The notes under the pieces were generated by a model. It had not been told where the DNA came from. It did not search any database and was given only the letters and a program-made list of their open reading frames with translations. Below, one piece after another: positions 48,360 to 57,324 of a stretch of 64,000 nt of DNA; position 1 is the stretch's first letter, and the number at the start of each line of letters is the position of its first letter. Origin of the DNA: Prosthecobacter fusiformis (GTDB lineage: Bacteria; Verrucomicrobiota; Verrucomicrobiia; Verrucomicrobiales; Verrucomicrobiaceae); the NCBI RefSeq assembly GCF_004364345.1, contig NZ_SOCA01000011.1, positions 58,487 through 122,486 of the forward strand. The letters run 5' to 3'. The translations under genes and the position numbers were made by a program.

Positions 48360-48617
48360 ATGAGCGAAGCTACTACCAGCCCCAAAGAATTCAAACTGCA
48401 CGAAAAAGACACCGGCAGTGCCGACGTGCAGGTCGCCATCCTGACGGCGCGCATCAATGAATTGACGGGGCACCTGACGATCCACTCCAAGGATCATTCC
48501 ACACGCCGCGGCCTCCTGAAGATGGTTGCCCGCCGCCGGAAGCTTCTGGATTACCTGAAGCTGACCGCCAACGAGCGCTACGTGAAGCTCCTCAAGAGCT
48601 TGAGCCTGCGCCGCTAA
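48360..48617 (+). CDS. rpsO: 30S ribosomal protein S15
   Basis: 85 residues (89 is usual; the N-terminus is slightly short). Diagnostic blocks: [50 protein letters not shown] and the C-terminal LGLR-like LSLRR. It binds the central domain of 16S rRNA. Followed by a strong terminator and then pnp, a conserved pairing. Confidence 0.97.
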   Translation: MSEATTSPKEFKLHEKDTGSADVQVAILTARINELTGHLTIHSKDHSTRRGLLKMVARRRKLLDYLKLTANERYVKLLKSLSLRR

Positions 48618-48633
48618 TCAAATTTTCCCAGCG

Positions 48634-48668
48634 ACAAGGGGTGATGCACAAACATCACCCCTTGTTTG
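48634..48668 (+). terminator. Terminator after rpsO
   Basis: ACAAGGGGTGATG (48634-48646) and CATCACCCCTTGT (48653-48665) form a perfect 13-bp stem with a 6-base loop, then ttgcattt. The T-run is interrupted, so read-through into pnp is possible, as in E. coli. Confidence 0.85.
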
Positions 48669-48876
48669 CATTTAATCTCAGTGACCGTGACTGGATGCGT
48701 TTCGCATCCCCGCCTAGCACCCCATTAGGGATCACGCAGGCATCGGCATTGAATACTTCGCGCAGTGCAGCGCCCCACTCCCCTGCGTGACCTGCTCACG
48801 CTGAGCTGCCTGCCAATCTATTCACCCTCAGCCCGCCTCCGCCAGGCCTATGCCTGCGCACTGGGCGCTGAAATCC

Positions 48877-48908
48877 GGGAATACACCTGCCTGACCGGCC
48901 GTATTCCC
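48877..48908 (+). promoter_or_regulatory. Hairpin in the pnp leader
   Basis: GGGAATAC (48877-48884) and GTATTCCC (48901-48908) form a perfect 8-bp stem with a 16-base loop, ending 37 bp before the pnp start. In E. coli PNPase represses itself through a double-stranded leader cut by RNase III; the position suggests a comparable function. The rest of 48669-48945 shows no gene. Confidence 0.4.
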
Positions 48909-48945
48909 ATTCCTTCCCCAAACAACAAACACATACATCGCCACC

Positions 48946-51108
48946 ATGGCTATCCATAAAGTAACAACTCCCTGCGGTTCAGGGATCATCGAAATCGAAA
49001 CAGGCAAGCTCGCCCACCTCGCTGATGGCGCGGTGACCGTCCGCCTGGGTGACACCATCGTCATCGTCACTGCCGTCTCCGCCACCAAGATCAAGGAAGG
49101 TCTCGACTTCTTCCCTCTGTCAGTGGAGTACAAAGAAAAAGCCTCTGCTGCTGGTAAGTTCCCCGGTGGATACTTCAAGCGCGAAGGTCGCCCAACAGAA
49201 AAGGAAATCCTGACCTGCCGCATGACGGACCGCCCATTGCGCCCGTTGTTCCCGAAAGGCTACCTTTACGAAACCCAGATCGTTGCCCTCCTGCTCAGCG
49301 CAGACGGACAGAATGATTCGGACATCCTCGCCATCAACGGTGCATCTGCCGCTCTTTGCGTGTCTGACATCCCCTTCGCAGGCCCTATCGGTGCCGTGCG
49401 CGTGGGTCGCGTGAATGGCCAGTTCGTCGCCAACCCGACGCACAGCCAGCGCGAAGTGAGCGACCTGGACCTCGTTTACGTCGGTAACAAGACTGACGTC
49501 ATCATGATCGAAGGCGCGGCCCTGGAAATGCCAGAGTCCGACTTCATCGCCGCCCTCCACTTCGCCCAGGACGCCATCCAGGGTCTGGTGAAAGCGCAGG
49601 AAGAGCTGGCCTCCCTGGCTGGCAAAGTGAAGCGCGTGGTGCCCCTCATGCTCGTCAAAGATGAGCTGCTGGAAGTCGCCTACGAAATCGCCGGAGACCG
49701 CATCGAAGGTGCCCTTTATCAGCCAAGCAAGATCGCTCGCAGCAAGGCTGTCGGCGCTCTCAAGGACGAAGTGGAAGCCGCCATCAAAGGCCGTTTCCCT
49801 GAAGCCTCCGGTTTTGATATCAGCCAGGCTTTCGATTACCTCCAGAAGAAGGCTTTCCGCATCTCCATCCTGGACAAAATGAGCCGCTGTGATGGCCGCG
49901 CCATCGACCAGATCCGCAATCTCTCCGGTGAAGTCTCCGTCCTCCCTCGCACACACGGCTCCGCCCTGTTTGCCCGTGGCGAAACCCAGGCCCTTTCCAT
50001 CGCGACACTGGCCCCGGCCGATGAAGCCCAGGAGATGGACACCTACGCCGGCGGCGTGGACAGCAAGCGTTTCATCCTTCATTACAACTTCCCTCCCTTC
50101 TCTGTGGGTGAGTGCGGCCGCTTCGGTGGTCAGAATCGTCGTGAAATCGGCCATGGTGCCCTCGCTGAGCGCTCCATTGACGCCGTGATCCCGCCAAAGG
50201 AAAAATTCCCCTACGCCATCCGCATCAGCAGTGAAGTGATGGCCTCCAACGGCTCCACTTCCATGGCCTCCGTTTGCTCTGGCGTCATGGCCCTCCTGGA
50301 TGCAGGTGTGCCTCTGATCCGCCCGGTGGCCGGTATCTCCGTCGGTCTCGTCACTGAGTTCGAAGGCGACAACATGAAGCGTTACCTGACGATGATGGAC
50401 ATCCTGGGCTCCGAAGACCACTTCGGCGACATGGACTTCAAACTTTGCGGCACGGACGTCGGTGTGACCGGTTACCAGCTTGACCTCAAGCTTCCTGGTA
50501 TCCCTCTGAGCATCCTGGAAGAAGCCATCGCCAAGGCCAAGAACGGCCGTGGTGAAGTGCTCCGCGCCATGGCCGATGCCATCAGCGAAGTGCAGCCTCT
50601 GAGCCCTCACGCCCCACGCATCGAAATCCTCAAGATCAACCCAGACAAGATCGGTGAACTCATCGGTCCTGGTGGCAAAAACATCAAGGGCATCCAGGCT
50701 GAGTCCGGCGCTGAAATCAGCATCGAAGACGACGGCACCATCTACGTTTACGCGACCCGCCGTGAAGGTCTGGAGCGCGCCATCGAGATGATCGGCGGCG
50801 TCTCCCAGGAGATCGAACCGGGCAAGATCTACACTGGCAAAATCGTCAGCACGACGAACTTCGGTGCGTTCATGAACCTCGGTGGTAAAAAGGACGGCCT
50901 GATCCACGTGAGTGAACTGGCTGACTTCCGCGTGAACCGCGTGGAAGACGTCGTCAAGGTGGGTGACATTGTCACCGCCAAGTGCCTCGGCATCGACGAA
51001 AAAGGCCGCGTGAAGATGAGCCGCAAGGCCGCCATGAAGGAGAAGGACGACGCCGCCAAGGCCGAATCCGGTGCACCTGTCACCGCCGAAGCAGAAGACC
51101 TCGGCTAA
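48946..51108 (+). CDS. pnp: Polyribonucleotide nucleotidyltransferase (PNPase)
   Basis: 720 residues. Two RNase PH domains: the first has FFPLSVEYKEKASAAGKFPGGYFKREGRP; the second has RTHGSALFARGETQALSIATL, GECGRFGGQNRREIGHGALAERS and MASVCSGVMALLDAGVP, with the active-site Asp region DILGSEDHFGDMDFK. KH (KIGELIGPGGKNIKGIQAESGAEI) and S1 (GKIVSTTNFGAFMNLGGKKDGLIHVSEL) domains follow. It degrades RNA 3'-5' with phosphate. Confidence 0.98.
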   Translation: MAIHKVTTPCGSGIIEIETGKLAHLADGAVTVRLGDTIVIVTAVSATKIKEGLDFFPLSVEYKEKASAAGKFPGGYFKREGRPTEKEILTCRMTDRPLRPLFPKGYLYETQIVALLLSADGQNDSDILAINGASAALCVSDIPFAGPIGAVRVGRVNGQFVANPTHSQREVSDLDLVYVGNKTDVIMIEGAALEMPESDFIAALHFAQDAIQGLVKAQEELASLAGKVKRVVPLMLVKDELLEVAYEIAGDRIEGALYQPSKIARSKAVGALKDEVEAAIKGRFPEASGFDISQAFDYLQKKAFRISILDKMSRCDGRAIDQIRNLSGEVSVLPRTHGSALFARGETQALSIATLAPADEAQEMDTYAGGVDSKRFILHYNFPPFSVGECGRFGGQNRREIGHGALAERSIDAVIPPKEKFPYAIRISSEVMASNGSTSMASVCSGVMALLDAGVPLIRPVAGISVGLVTEFEGDNMKRYLTMMDILGSEDHFGDMDFKLCGTDVGVTGYQLDLKLPGIPLSILEEAIAKAKNGRGEVLRAMADAISEVQPLSPHAPRIEILKINPDKIGELIGPGGKNIKGIQAESGAEISIEDDGTIYVYATRREGLERAIEMIGGVSQEIEPGKIYTGKIVSTTNFGAFMNLGGKKDGLIHVSELADFRVNRVEDVVKVGDIVTAKCLGIDEKGRVKMSRKAAMKEKDDAAKAESGAPVTAEAEDLG

Positions 51109-51143
51109 TTCAGCATCGTTGGTTAGCCAACGCCTACACATTC

Positions 51144-51178
51144 AGCGGCAGTCCGGGAAACCGGCTGCCGCTTTTTTA
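51144..51178 (+). terminator. Terminator after pnp
   Basis: AGCGGCAG (51144-51151) and CTGCCGCT (51165-51172) pair over 8 bp, extended inside the loop by CCGG/CCGG, followed by ttttta. Typical intrinsic terminator 36 bp beyond the stop. Confidence 0.9.
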
Positions 51179-51236
51179 TTGAGGATGACCGAGAGGCTTT
51201 GCCAATGGGGTGTTTGTCTTCGGTACTCCCCTATCC

Positions 51237-51593
51237 TCAATTGGCTGGGACGAAACCGCGGGCGACTTGGGCGGTGGTTTCGAAATCCGTGAAGGTCAGG
51301 GTCAGGTAGCGGATTTTGGACTTGAGAGGTTCCTTCAGGGTGGGGGCGACAATGAGGGTGTCGTTCATGAAGATGGAGATGGGTTTATTGAGGTTGTTCT
51401 CCACCACGGTCTGGGTTTCACTGAGCTTGGCGCTTGTAAAATAGACGCGCAGTTGGGGGTTGGAGTCGTATTCCAGTTCGATCTCCACATGATCTACGTC
51501 CTTGGGCTTTAAGTAGAGGGAGCCGCCAGGTTCTGCTCCCTGGCTGGAGGTGAGGATGAGGGAGACGAGGGTGAGGAGAAGGTACTTTTTCAT
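51237..51593 (-). CDS. Small secreted protein resembling the SecD periplasmic head domain
   Basis: 118 residues from MKKYLLLTLVSLILTSSQGA (signal peptide). The mature part carries VVENNLNKPISIFMNDTLIVAPTLKEPL, which recalls the SecD P1 segment (...LAIVLDGKVISAPVI...) where it packs against the translocon. No membrane helices are present, so this would be a free copy of the fold. Function unknown; the likeness is by eye. It lies between the pnp terminator and rimO. Confidence 0.6.
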   Translation of the reverse strand: MKKYLLLTLVSLILTSSQGAEPGGSLYLKPKDVDHVEIELEYDSNPQLRVYFTSAKLSETQTVVENNLNKPISIFMNDTLIVAPTLKEPLKSKIRYLTLTFTDFETTAQVARGFVPAN

Positions 51594-51720
51594 GGGTGGA
51601 GAGGGCCGCCCTGGGGAGGACGGGCCGATGCCTGGCCATGCCAGCAAGTTCGCTTCCAAGGACCGGAGTTATACCCGGTACCCTGCCTTCAATACCTCAA
51701 AATGGTATGTTTGGGGGATG

Positions 51721-53070
51721 TCACCCGGCTACGAGGTCGTAACCGCGCCAGTCTTTAATGGTGACGTCGGCAAAGCTGCCGATGGGCAGGCTCTTATCCA
51801 CAAAGACGGTGGTATCGATGTCCGGGGCGTCCATCTCACTGCGGGCGACACCGGGTTCCTCGATAAGAACACGCATGGTTTTGCCGACTTGCTGGCGGTT
51901 GACGTGCTCGACGCTACGCTGGATGGCGCGCATGGCCTCGCTCCAGCGGGCTTTGCGGGTCATGTGGTGGATCTGGCCTTCCATTTTGGCGGCGCGGGTG
52001 TCTTCTTCACGGGAATAGTTGAAGACGCCGGCGCGCTCGAATTTTTCGTCTTCGATGAACTGAACGAGCTCGTTGAAATCGGCCTCGGTCTCGCCAGGAA
52101 AGCCGACGATGAACGTGGTGCGGATGGCGATGCCGGGGATGCCGGCGCGGATGCGTTTGACGAGGTCGCGGATGTAGGCGCCGTCGGTTTCACGCTTCAT
52201 CAGGCTCAGCATGTTATCGCTGATGTGCTGGAGCGGCATGTCGATGTAGCGGGCGACCTTGGGACTTTCGGCGATGGCGGAGATGAGGTCATCGCTCCAG
52301 TGTGCCGGGTGGGTGTAGAGCAGGCGGATCCAGAAGTCGCCTGGGATGGCGTTGAGCTCGCGGATGAGGGTGGAGAGGGAGTCCCCCTTGGTGGAGTCCA
52401 CGCCGCTGCGAGGCTTGGGCCGGTCTTCGGTCCATTTGTCCATGCCGAAGTAGGTGGTGTCCTGGGAGATAAGGTTGATCTCCTTGACGCCGCTTTCGAT
52501 GAGCTGGCGGGCTTCTTTCACCACGCTTTCCTGCGTGCGGCTGCGGTGGCGGCCACGGATGCGAGGGATGATGCAGAAGGAGCAGGGGTGGTTGCAGCCT
52601 TCGGCAATCTTAATGTAGGCGGAATGCTTCGGCGTGAGGCGGAAGCGGGGCGTGTCAAAGTCCGGGATATACTGGGGCTGGCGGGTGACGTGGTTCTCCT
52701 GTACATCCGTGCCCATGAGCCGCTGGATGATGGGAGCCACCTGGGTGATCTGATCCAGGCCGATGAAGGCATCCACTTCCGGCATGAGGCCGGGCAGCTC
52801 TTGGGCGAAGCGCTGGGAAAGGCAGCCGGCCACGATGATCTTCTGGCGTTTGCGGTTAGCCTCCTCACGGGCATCCACGGCTTCATGCACGGCACCCACG
52901 CTTTCCTTCTTGGCCATATCAATGAAGGAGCAGGTGTTAATGATGAGCACATCGGCAAGATCTGCCTCCGGGGTCATGGTCATGCCTGCCTGCTGGAGGT
53001 GGCCGACCATGATTTCGGAGTCAATGAGGTTCTTGGCGCAGCCGAGGGAGACGAGACCGACTTTGATCAT
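51721..53070 (-). CDS. rimO: Ribosomal protein S12 methylthiotransferase RimO
   Basis: 449 residues from MIKVGLVSLGCAKNLIDSE; 30 upstream in-frame codons are not family-like. The UPF0004 domain has cysteines C11, C47 and C83 for one [4Fe-4S] cluster. The radical SAM motif is C159-x3-C163-x2-C166 (GCNHPCSFC). A C-terminal TRAM domain (SEMDAPDIDTTVFVD) completes it. The LGCAKNxxDSE start marks RimO rather than MiaB. It methylthiolates Asp of S12. Confidence 0.95.
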   Translation of the reverse strand: MIKVGLVSLGCAKNLIDSEIMVGHLQQAGMTMTPEADLADVLIINTCSFIDMAKKESVGAVHEAVDAREEANRKRQKIIVAGCLSQRFAQELPGLMPEVDAFIGLDQITQVAPIIQRLMGTDVQENHVTRQPQYIPDFDTPRFRLTPKHSAYIKIAEGCNHPCSFCIIPRIRGRHRSRTQESVVKEARQLIESGVKEINLISQDTTYFGMDKWTEDRPKPRSGVDSTKGDSLSTLIRELNAIPGDFWIRLLYTHPAHWSDDLISAIAESPKVARYIDMPLQHISDNMLSLMKRETDGAYIRDLVKRIRAGIPGIAIRTTFIVGFPGETEADFNELVQFIEDEKFERAGVFNYSREEDTRAAKMEGQIHHMTRKARWSEAMRAIQRSVEHVNRQQVGKTMRVLIEEPGVARSEMDAPDIDTTVFVDKSLPIGSFADVTIKDWRGYDLVAG

Positions 53071-53213
53071 AGGGGGGATGAGAATACGGGTAAAAAGCCA
53101 GGAGGAAAGGAGAAGATGGTGCGCCCAGATGAAAGTCGTGGTGCGAATGTTTGAAAACAAGCCCTAGCAATCGCTGGAAATATGCGAAGCACCCACGTAT
53201 ATCCTCATCAGCC

Positions 53214-54125
53214 ATGTCTCTCGCACGTTTATTTCCTGCCCGCGCCATCCTTTTGTGTGTGCTCGCCGCCCTTACCATTGGGGTTGGCTGGGCGCAGACG
53301 CCGCCGCCTGCGGCTCCGCCCGCCCCGCCTTCACCTCCGGTACCGCCTGTCCCTGGGCAGGAGGGCCAGCGCATGGCCATCCCGGATGATCTGCTGGGAG
53401 ATGAGCATGTGCGGGAAGAATTTGGTGTAAACCAGTTCACCACACCCAGCATTCGCAAGCTATTTGAGATGCTGGACGGTCTGGGCAAGCTGTCCTATGA
53501 TGCGTTAAAGCGTCCTATTACACGGCAGACTCCTTCGGACCGCGTCCTGGTCTCCCTGGGATTGGGCACCTTGATTGCGGATGGATTCCTCATCGTCCAG
53601 TGTGAAAAGGTGGAGGCCATGGAAGATGTGGGCCGCGCGCTGATCAAGTATGCCAAGGTGCTGGGCACGGGCAGTCGGATGAACCGCCATACCCAGAGCC
53701 TTTTTGAGCACAGCATTGAGGGCCAATGGGACAAGCTGCGCACAGAACTGGCGCTGACCCAGGCGGATGTGGAGGCTGAAATGGTGCAGCTTCGCGATGT
53801 GGACATTGCCCACCTCGTGAGCCTGGGCGGGTGGTTGCGGGCATTCGAGATCGCCACTCGCAGTGTGCAGGACAATTACACGCCGGAGAAATCCCTGCGC
53901 CTGCTGCGCAAGGACATTGCCGAATATTATTTGATGAGCCTAGAGCACCTGGGTCCGCGTTTGCAGAACAATGCCTCCCTGAAGGCTCTGCGTGAAGGTT
54001 TCCAAGCACTGATCCCGCTGATGGATGTGCCCCAGGACCAGCCACTGACGCAGGAGCAGGTGAAAGCGCTGAGCGACCAGGCTGCCAAGCTGGCTGGCGT
54101 GGTCACTGGTGCAATGAAGAGCTGA
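53214..54125 (+). CDS. Secreted or membrane-anchored protein of unknown function
   Basis: 303 residues from MSLARLFPARAILLCVLAAL; residues ~8-28 are a signal peptide or anchor, then a Pro/Ala-rich linker (PPPAAPPAPPSPPVPPVPG). The rest is mainly helical (FTTPSIRKLFEMLDGLGKLSYDALKR, YTPEKSLRLLRKDIAEYYLMSLEHLGPRL). No catalytic motif or known family. It precedes a 169-residue gene by 15 bp, so the two are probably co-transcribed. Confidence 0.65.
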   Translation: MSLARLFPARAILLCVLAALTIGVGWAQTPPPAAPPAPPSPPVPPVPGQEGQRMAIPDDLLGDEHVREEFGVNQFTTPSIRKLFEMLDGLGKLSYDALKRPITRQTPSDRVLVSLGLGTLIADGFLIVQCEKVEAMEDVGRALIKYAKVLGTGSRMNRHTQSLFEHSIEGQWDKLRTELALTQADVEAEMVQLRDVDIAHLVSLGGWLRAFEIATRSVQDNYTPEKSLRLLRKDIAEYYLMSLEHLGPRLQNNASLKALREGFQALIPLMDVPQDQPLTQEQVKALSDQAAKLAGVVTGAMKS

Positions 54126-54140
54126 TCCGTCCATTCAATC

Positions 54141-54650
54141 ATGTCCCAACTTTCCCCCGAACAACTCGCCCAAGTAGAAATCTGGGCTGCCGATGGTGCT
54201 AACCTTAACCTGGTGCAGGACCGTCTGCGGACGGAGTTTGGCATCACGATGACATATCTGGACGCCCGCCTGCTGATGCTGGATGTGGGAGTACGCATCA
54301 AGGACAAACCGCGTGAGGTGGCCAAACCTGCTGATCCAGCACCGGCTGCACCGTTGACGGGTGAGGCTTTCCCTGCTGAGGATGAGACGTGGAATGAGAA
54401 CTTCGACGATGTCTCCACCGAGCAAATGCCCTCTGCGGGCATTACCATGAGTGCGGACCAGATCACTATTCCCGGTGCCCTGATCAGCGGGAAGGTGACG
54501 TTTAGCGATGGGGTGAATGCCTCCTGGTTTCTGGACCAAATGGGCCGTCTCGGCCTCAGCGGCGCACCGCAAGGGTATCAGCCACCGCCGGTAGATGTGC
54601 CGCAGTTTCAGCAGCAGCTAGACCTCTTTCTACAGAAAGCCGGGCTGTAA
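54141..54650 (+). CDS. Conserved-looking protein of unknown function
   Basis: 169 residues. The N-terminal ~50 residues (EQLAQVEIWAADGANLNLVQDRLRTEFGITMTYLDARLLMLDVGV) look like a small helix-turn-helix-like bundle, followed by a Pro/Ala-rich acidic linker and a C-terminal part (GALISGKVTFSDGVNASWFLDQMGRLGL) with a beta-strand pattern. No signal peptide. Function unknown. A putative DNA-binding fold is suggested only by helix spacing. Confidence 0.65.
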   Translation: MSQLSPEQLAQVEIWAADGANLNLVQDRLRTEFGITMTYLDARLLMLDVGVRIKDKPREVAKPADPAPAAPLTGEAFPAEDETWNENFDDVSTEQMPSAGITMSADQITIPGALISGKVTFSDGVNASWFLDQMGRLGLSGAPQGYQPPPVDVPQFQQQLDLFLQKAGL

Positions 54651-54743
54651 CCGCCTTCTTTCGGTTTTTTTTACAGAGGATGGACGGCTTTGTGCGTTCT
54701 TGACGGAGGTAGCCGCGTGCTGCCTCCGTAGCCTATATTGAGA

Positions 54744-57260
54744 ATGAGTCACCCAGGACGTCCTTCAGTCACGGTTTCAGCCGATTCGCTGAGCCCGCCG
54801 ACGCATCATGCGCTGGCGATGCTGGACTTGGCTCTGGAGCCCGCCGTTGAAGGAGGGGATGTGGGGCTGCTGGAGCAGACAGGGGATATCATCGGCAGTT
54901 ACACGCTGGAAAAAAAGTTGGGGGAGGGCGGCTTCGGCATTGTCTGGCAGGCAGTGCAGACTGAGCCGATCCGTCGAACAGTGGCTTTGAAGGTGATCCG
55001 ACCGGGCATGGACTCCCTGGCTGTGCTGTCCCGCTTTCGCACAGAGAGGCGGGCGCTGGAGCGGATGTCCCACCCGAACATCGCGCTGGTGCTGGATGCC
55101 GGGACGACACCGTTGGGTCGGCCATTCTTTGTGCTGGAACTGGTGAAGGGCCGCGCCATCACCTCCTACTGTGAGGAAGCTGGGCTGGACAGGCGGCAGC
55201 GCATCAGCCTGTTCATGGATGTGTGCCGGGCTATTCAGCATGCGCACCAGCGGGCGGTTCTGCACCGGGATTTAAAACCTTCCAACATCTTGGTGGCGGA
55301 TGGAGATGACGGGCCGGTGGCCAAGGTCATCGACTTCGGCATCGCCAAGGCTCTGAGTGAGGATGCGGACTCTCCTGACAGCCTAGGCCATACCCTGCGT
55401 GGCATGGTGCTAGGCACGCCGGAATACATGGCCCCGGAGCAGGCGGCCATGGGAGTAGAGGCGGTGGATGTTCGGGTAGATGTGTATTCGCTAGGTGCCA
55501 TCCTTTATCAATTGCTCACCGGGGTGCCGCCGCTGGAGGCGGAAGCTGGGACGACTCAAAAGACCTCCCTCACCGCCATGCTGCAACGCATCTATGAGGT
55601 GGATCCTGTGCGACCTAGCGTGCGTGCCCGCCAGCGCCAGGCGCAGGGGAAGCATTCACCTTGCAAGCCGGAAGAGCTGGTTGGGGACCTGGACTGGATC
55701 ATCCTCAAGGCTTTGGAGAAGAATCCTGAGCGCCGCTATGACTCCGCCAATGCGCTGGCTGATGATCTGAAGCGGCATCTGGAGGATGAGCCTGTGAGCG
55801 CCGGGCCACCGGACCGATGGTATCGTTTTCAAAAGTTGGTTAGGCGTAACCGTACGGCCTTTGCAGTGGGGACTGTCATCGGTGTGAATGTCCTCATTCT
55901 GGCCTGCGTGAGCACCCTCGCTTTCATGCGGGAGTCTGAGGCACGGCGCAATTCGGAGAGGCTGCGCAGTGTGGCGGAATCGCAGTCCCGCAAGGCGCAT
56001 GCGCTGACTGGTTATCTCACGGAACTATTGACCAAGGCGGGGGAGTTCGTCAGCCAGGGGAAAAATCCTGAAGCACTGCGCTTGGCTCTGAATGAAAGCG
56101 TGAAGGAGGTAGAGCAACTCAATGCCGAGCCGGCGCTGCAAATAGAAGTGCTTGAGCGGCTGGCCAACATCATGATGGCCATGGGGGATGCGCGCAGCGC
56201 GCTGCCGCTGGTCAAACGTCTTCATGAACTTATGAAGACGCATCATGGGGAGGCTGTGCCTAGGACATTGGCTGCGCAGTTGCTTTTGGCCCGCGCTTAT
56301 TCTGAGATTGGGGACAAGCCGGAGGCACTGCGCCTGTATCAGCAGATGGATGCAGCTTGGCTAACCCTGGGACCGTCTTATAGCGCCCAGCGGCAGACAA
56401 CCGCTAAATATCATGCTCGTGAACTGGTGCGGCAGGGGCGGGGAAGGGAAGCCATGGCACTGGTACAAACGGACCTGCTGACCGCTTCCAACGATGCGCG
56501 AGAAAAATCGCTTGGCCTGCTGTTCATGGCGGACCTTCAATCCGGCATGAAAGACTATGAAGGGGCTGAGAAAACTTTGTTAGACGGCCTGCGCCTCGTG
56601 GACAGCTTGCCGATTGACCAAGGGGGTTCCCGACGTATTTTTCTGCGCTCTCTCTCCCGGGTGAAGGCCAGCCAAGGGGATTATGTACAGGCAGCAAAAC
56701 ATCTGGAAGATATTATTCAAATGGGTGCTTCAGCCCAAGGTGCTGATCACCACTCCCTGGTGGCGCGCTGGATCGAGGTGGCGCATCTGTACCTGAAGAC
56801 AGACCGGGTGCAGGACGCCTTCCGTGCTACGGATGAAGCGATGCAGATCAGTCGTCGCCAGGACAATAACGTCCTGCTACCCCGCGCACTGAGGGCTGCT
56901 GCGGAAGTGCGTGAAAAGGCGGGCCAATTTGAGGCCGCGCTGGCCTACCGGAGAGAATGCATGGAGATGGAGCGGCTTTATAATACTGACCGTGGAAAGT
57001 GGATCTATGAGCTGTCTCAGATCGTCTTACTGGAGTCGAAGTTGCATCTGTATGATGATGTGAAAAGGGATGCGGCTTTGCTGTGGCAACGGTCCCAGAC
57101 GGAGCCTGCGGTGACGACTGATCCCCCTTTCATGCGATCAATCTGCAAAATTCTTACTGAGGCCTGTGAAAAGTGGCAAAAAGCCACAGGCAGTCTGGCA
57201 TTCCAAGACGATATACTGGAGTGGAAGACCCTCACAGCTCAAGGCGTGGTGCAGCAATAA
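54744..57260 (+). CDS. Ser/Thr protein kinase with transmembrane helix and C-terminal helical repeats
   Basis: 838 residues from the ATG at 54744 (a TTG six bases upstream is less likely). PknB-type kinase domain (~52-345): G-loop [12 protein letters not shown] (59-70), Lys83 in [14 protein letters not shown] (174-181), DFGIAK (198-203), [10 protein letters not shown] (224-233); all catalytic residues are present. One membrane helix (~371-394) follows, then ~440 residues of TPR-like helices. This layout is frequent in Planctomycetes/Verrucomicrobia. It probably senses something outside the cytoplasm and phosphorylates unknown targets; no cognate phosphatase is nearby. Confidence 0.92.
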   Translation: MSHPGRPSVTVSADSLSPPTHHALAMLDLALEPAVEGGDVGLLEQTGDIIGSYTLEKKLGEGGFGIVWQAVQTEPIRRTVALKVIRPGMDSLAVLSRFRTERRALERMSHPNIALVLDAGTTPLGRPFFVLELVKGRAITSYCEEAGLDRRQRISLFMDVCRAIQHAHQRAVLHRDLKPSNILVADGDDGPVAKVIDFGIAKALSEDADSPDSLGHTLRGMVLGTPEYMAPEQAAMGVEAVDVRVDVYSLGAILYQLLTGVPPLEAEAGTTQKTSLTAMLQRIYEVDPVRPSVRARQRQAQGKHSPCKPEELVGDLDWIILKALEKNPERRYDSANALADDLKRHLEDEPVSAGPPDRWYRFQKLVRRNRTAFAVGTVIGVNVLILACVSTLAFMRESEARRNSERLRSVAESQSRKAHALTGYLTELLTKAGEFVSQGKNPEALRLALNESVKEVEQLNAEPALQIEVLERLANIMMAMGDARSALPLVKRLHELMKTHHGEAVPRTLAAQLLLARAYSEIGDKPEALRLYQQMDAAWLTLGPSYSAQRQTTAKYHARELVRQGRGREAMALVQTDLLTASNDAREKSLGLLFMADLQSGMKDYEGAEKTLLDGLRLVDSLPIDQGGSRRIFLRSLSRVKASQGDYVQAAKHLEDIIQMGASAQGADHHSLVARWIEVAHLYLKTDRVQDAFRATDEAMQISRRQDNNVLLPRALRAAAEVREKAGQFEAALAYRRECMEMERLYNTDRGKWIYELSQIVLLESKLHLYDDVKRDAALLWQRSQTEPAVTTDPPFMRSICKILTEACEKWQKATGSLAFQDDILEWKTLTAQGVVQQ

Positions 57261-57324
57261 TCAGGCCCGCTTCATGCTAGGTTGAAGGTTGACCACGACC
57301 ACCTCCGTCCTATCCGTCCACTCC

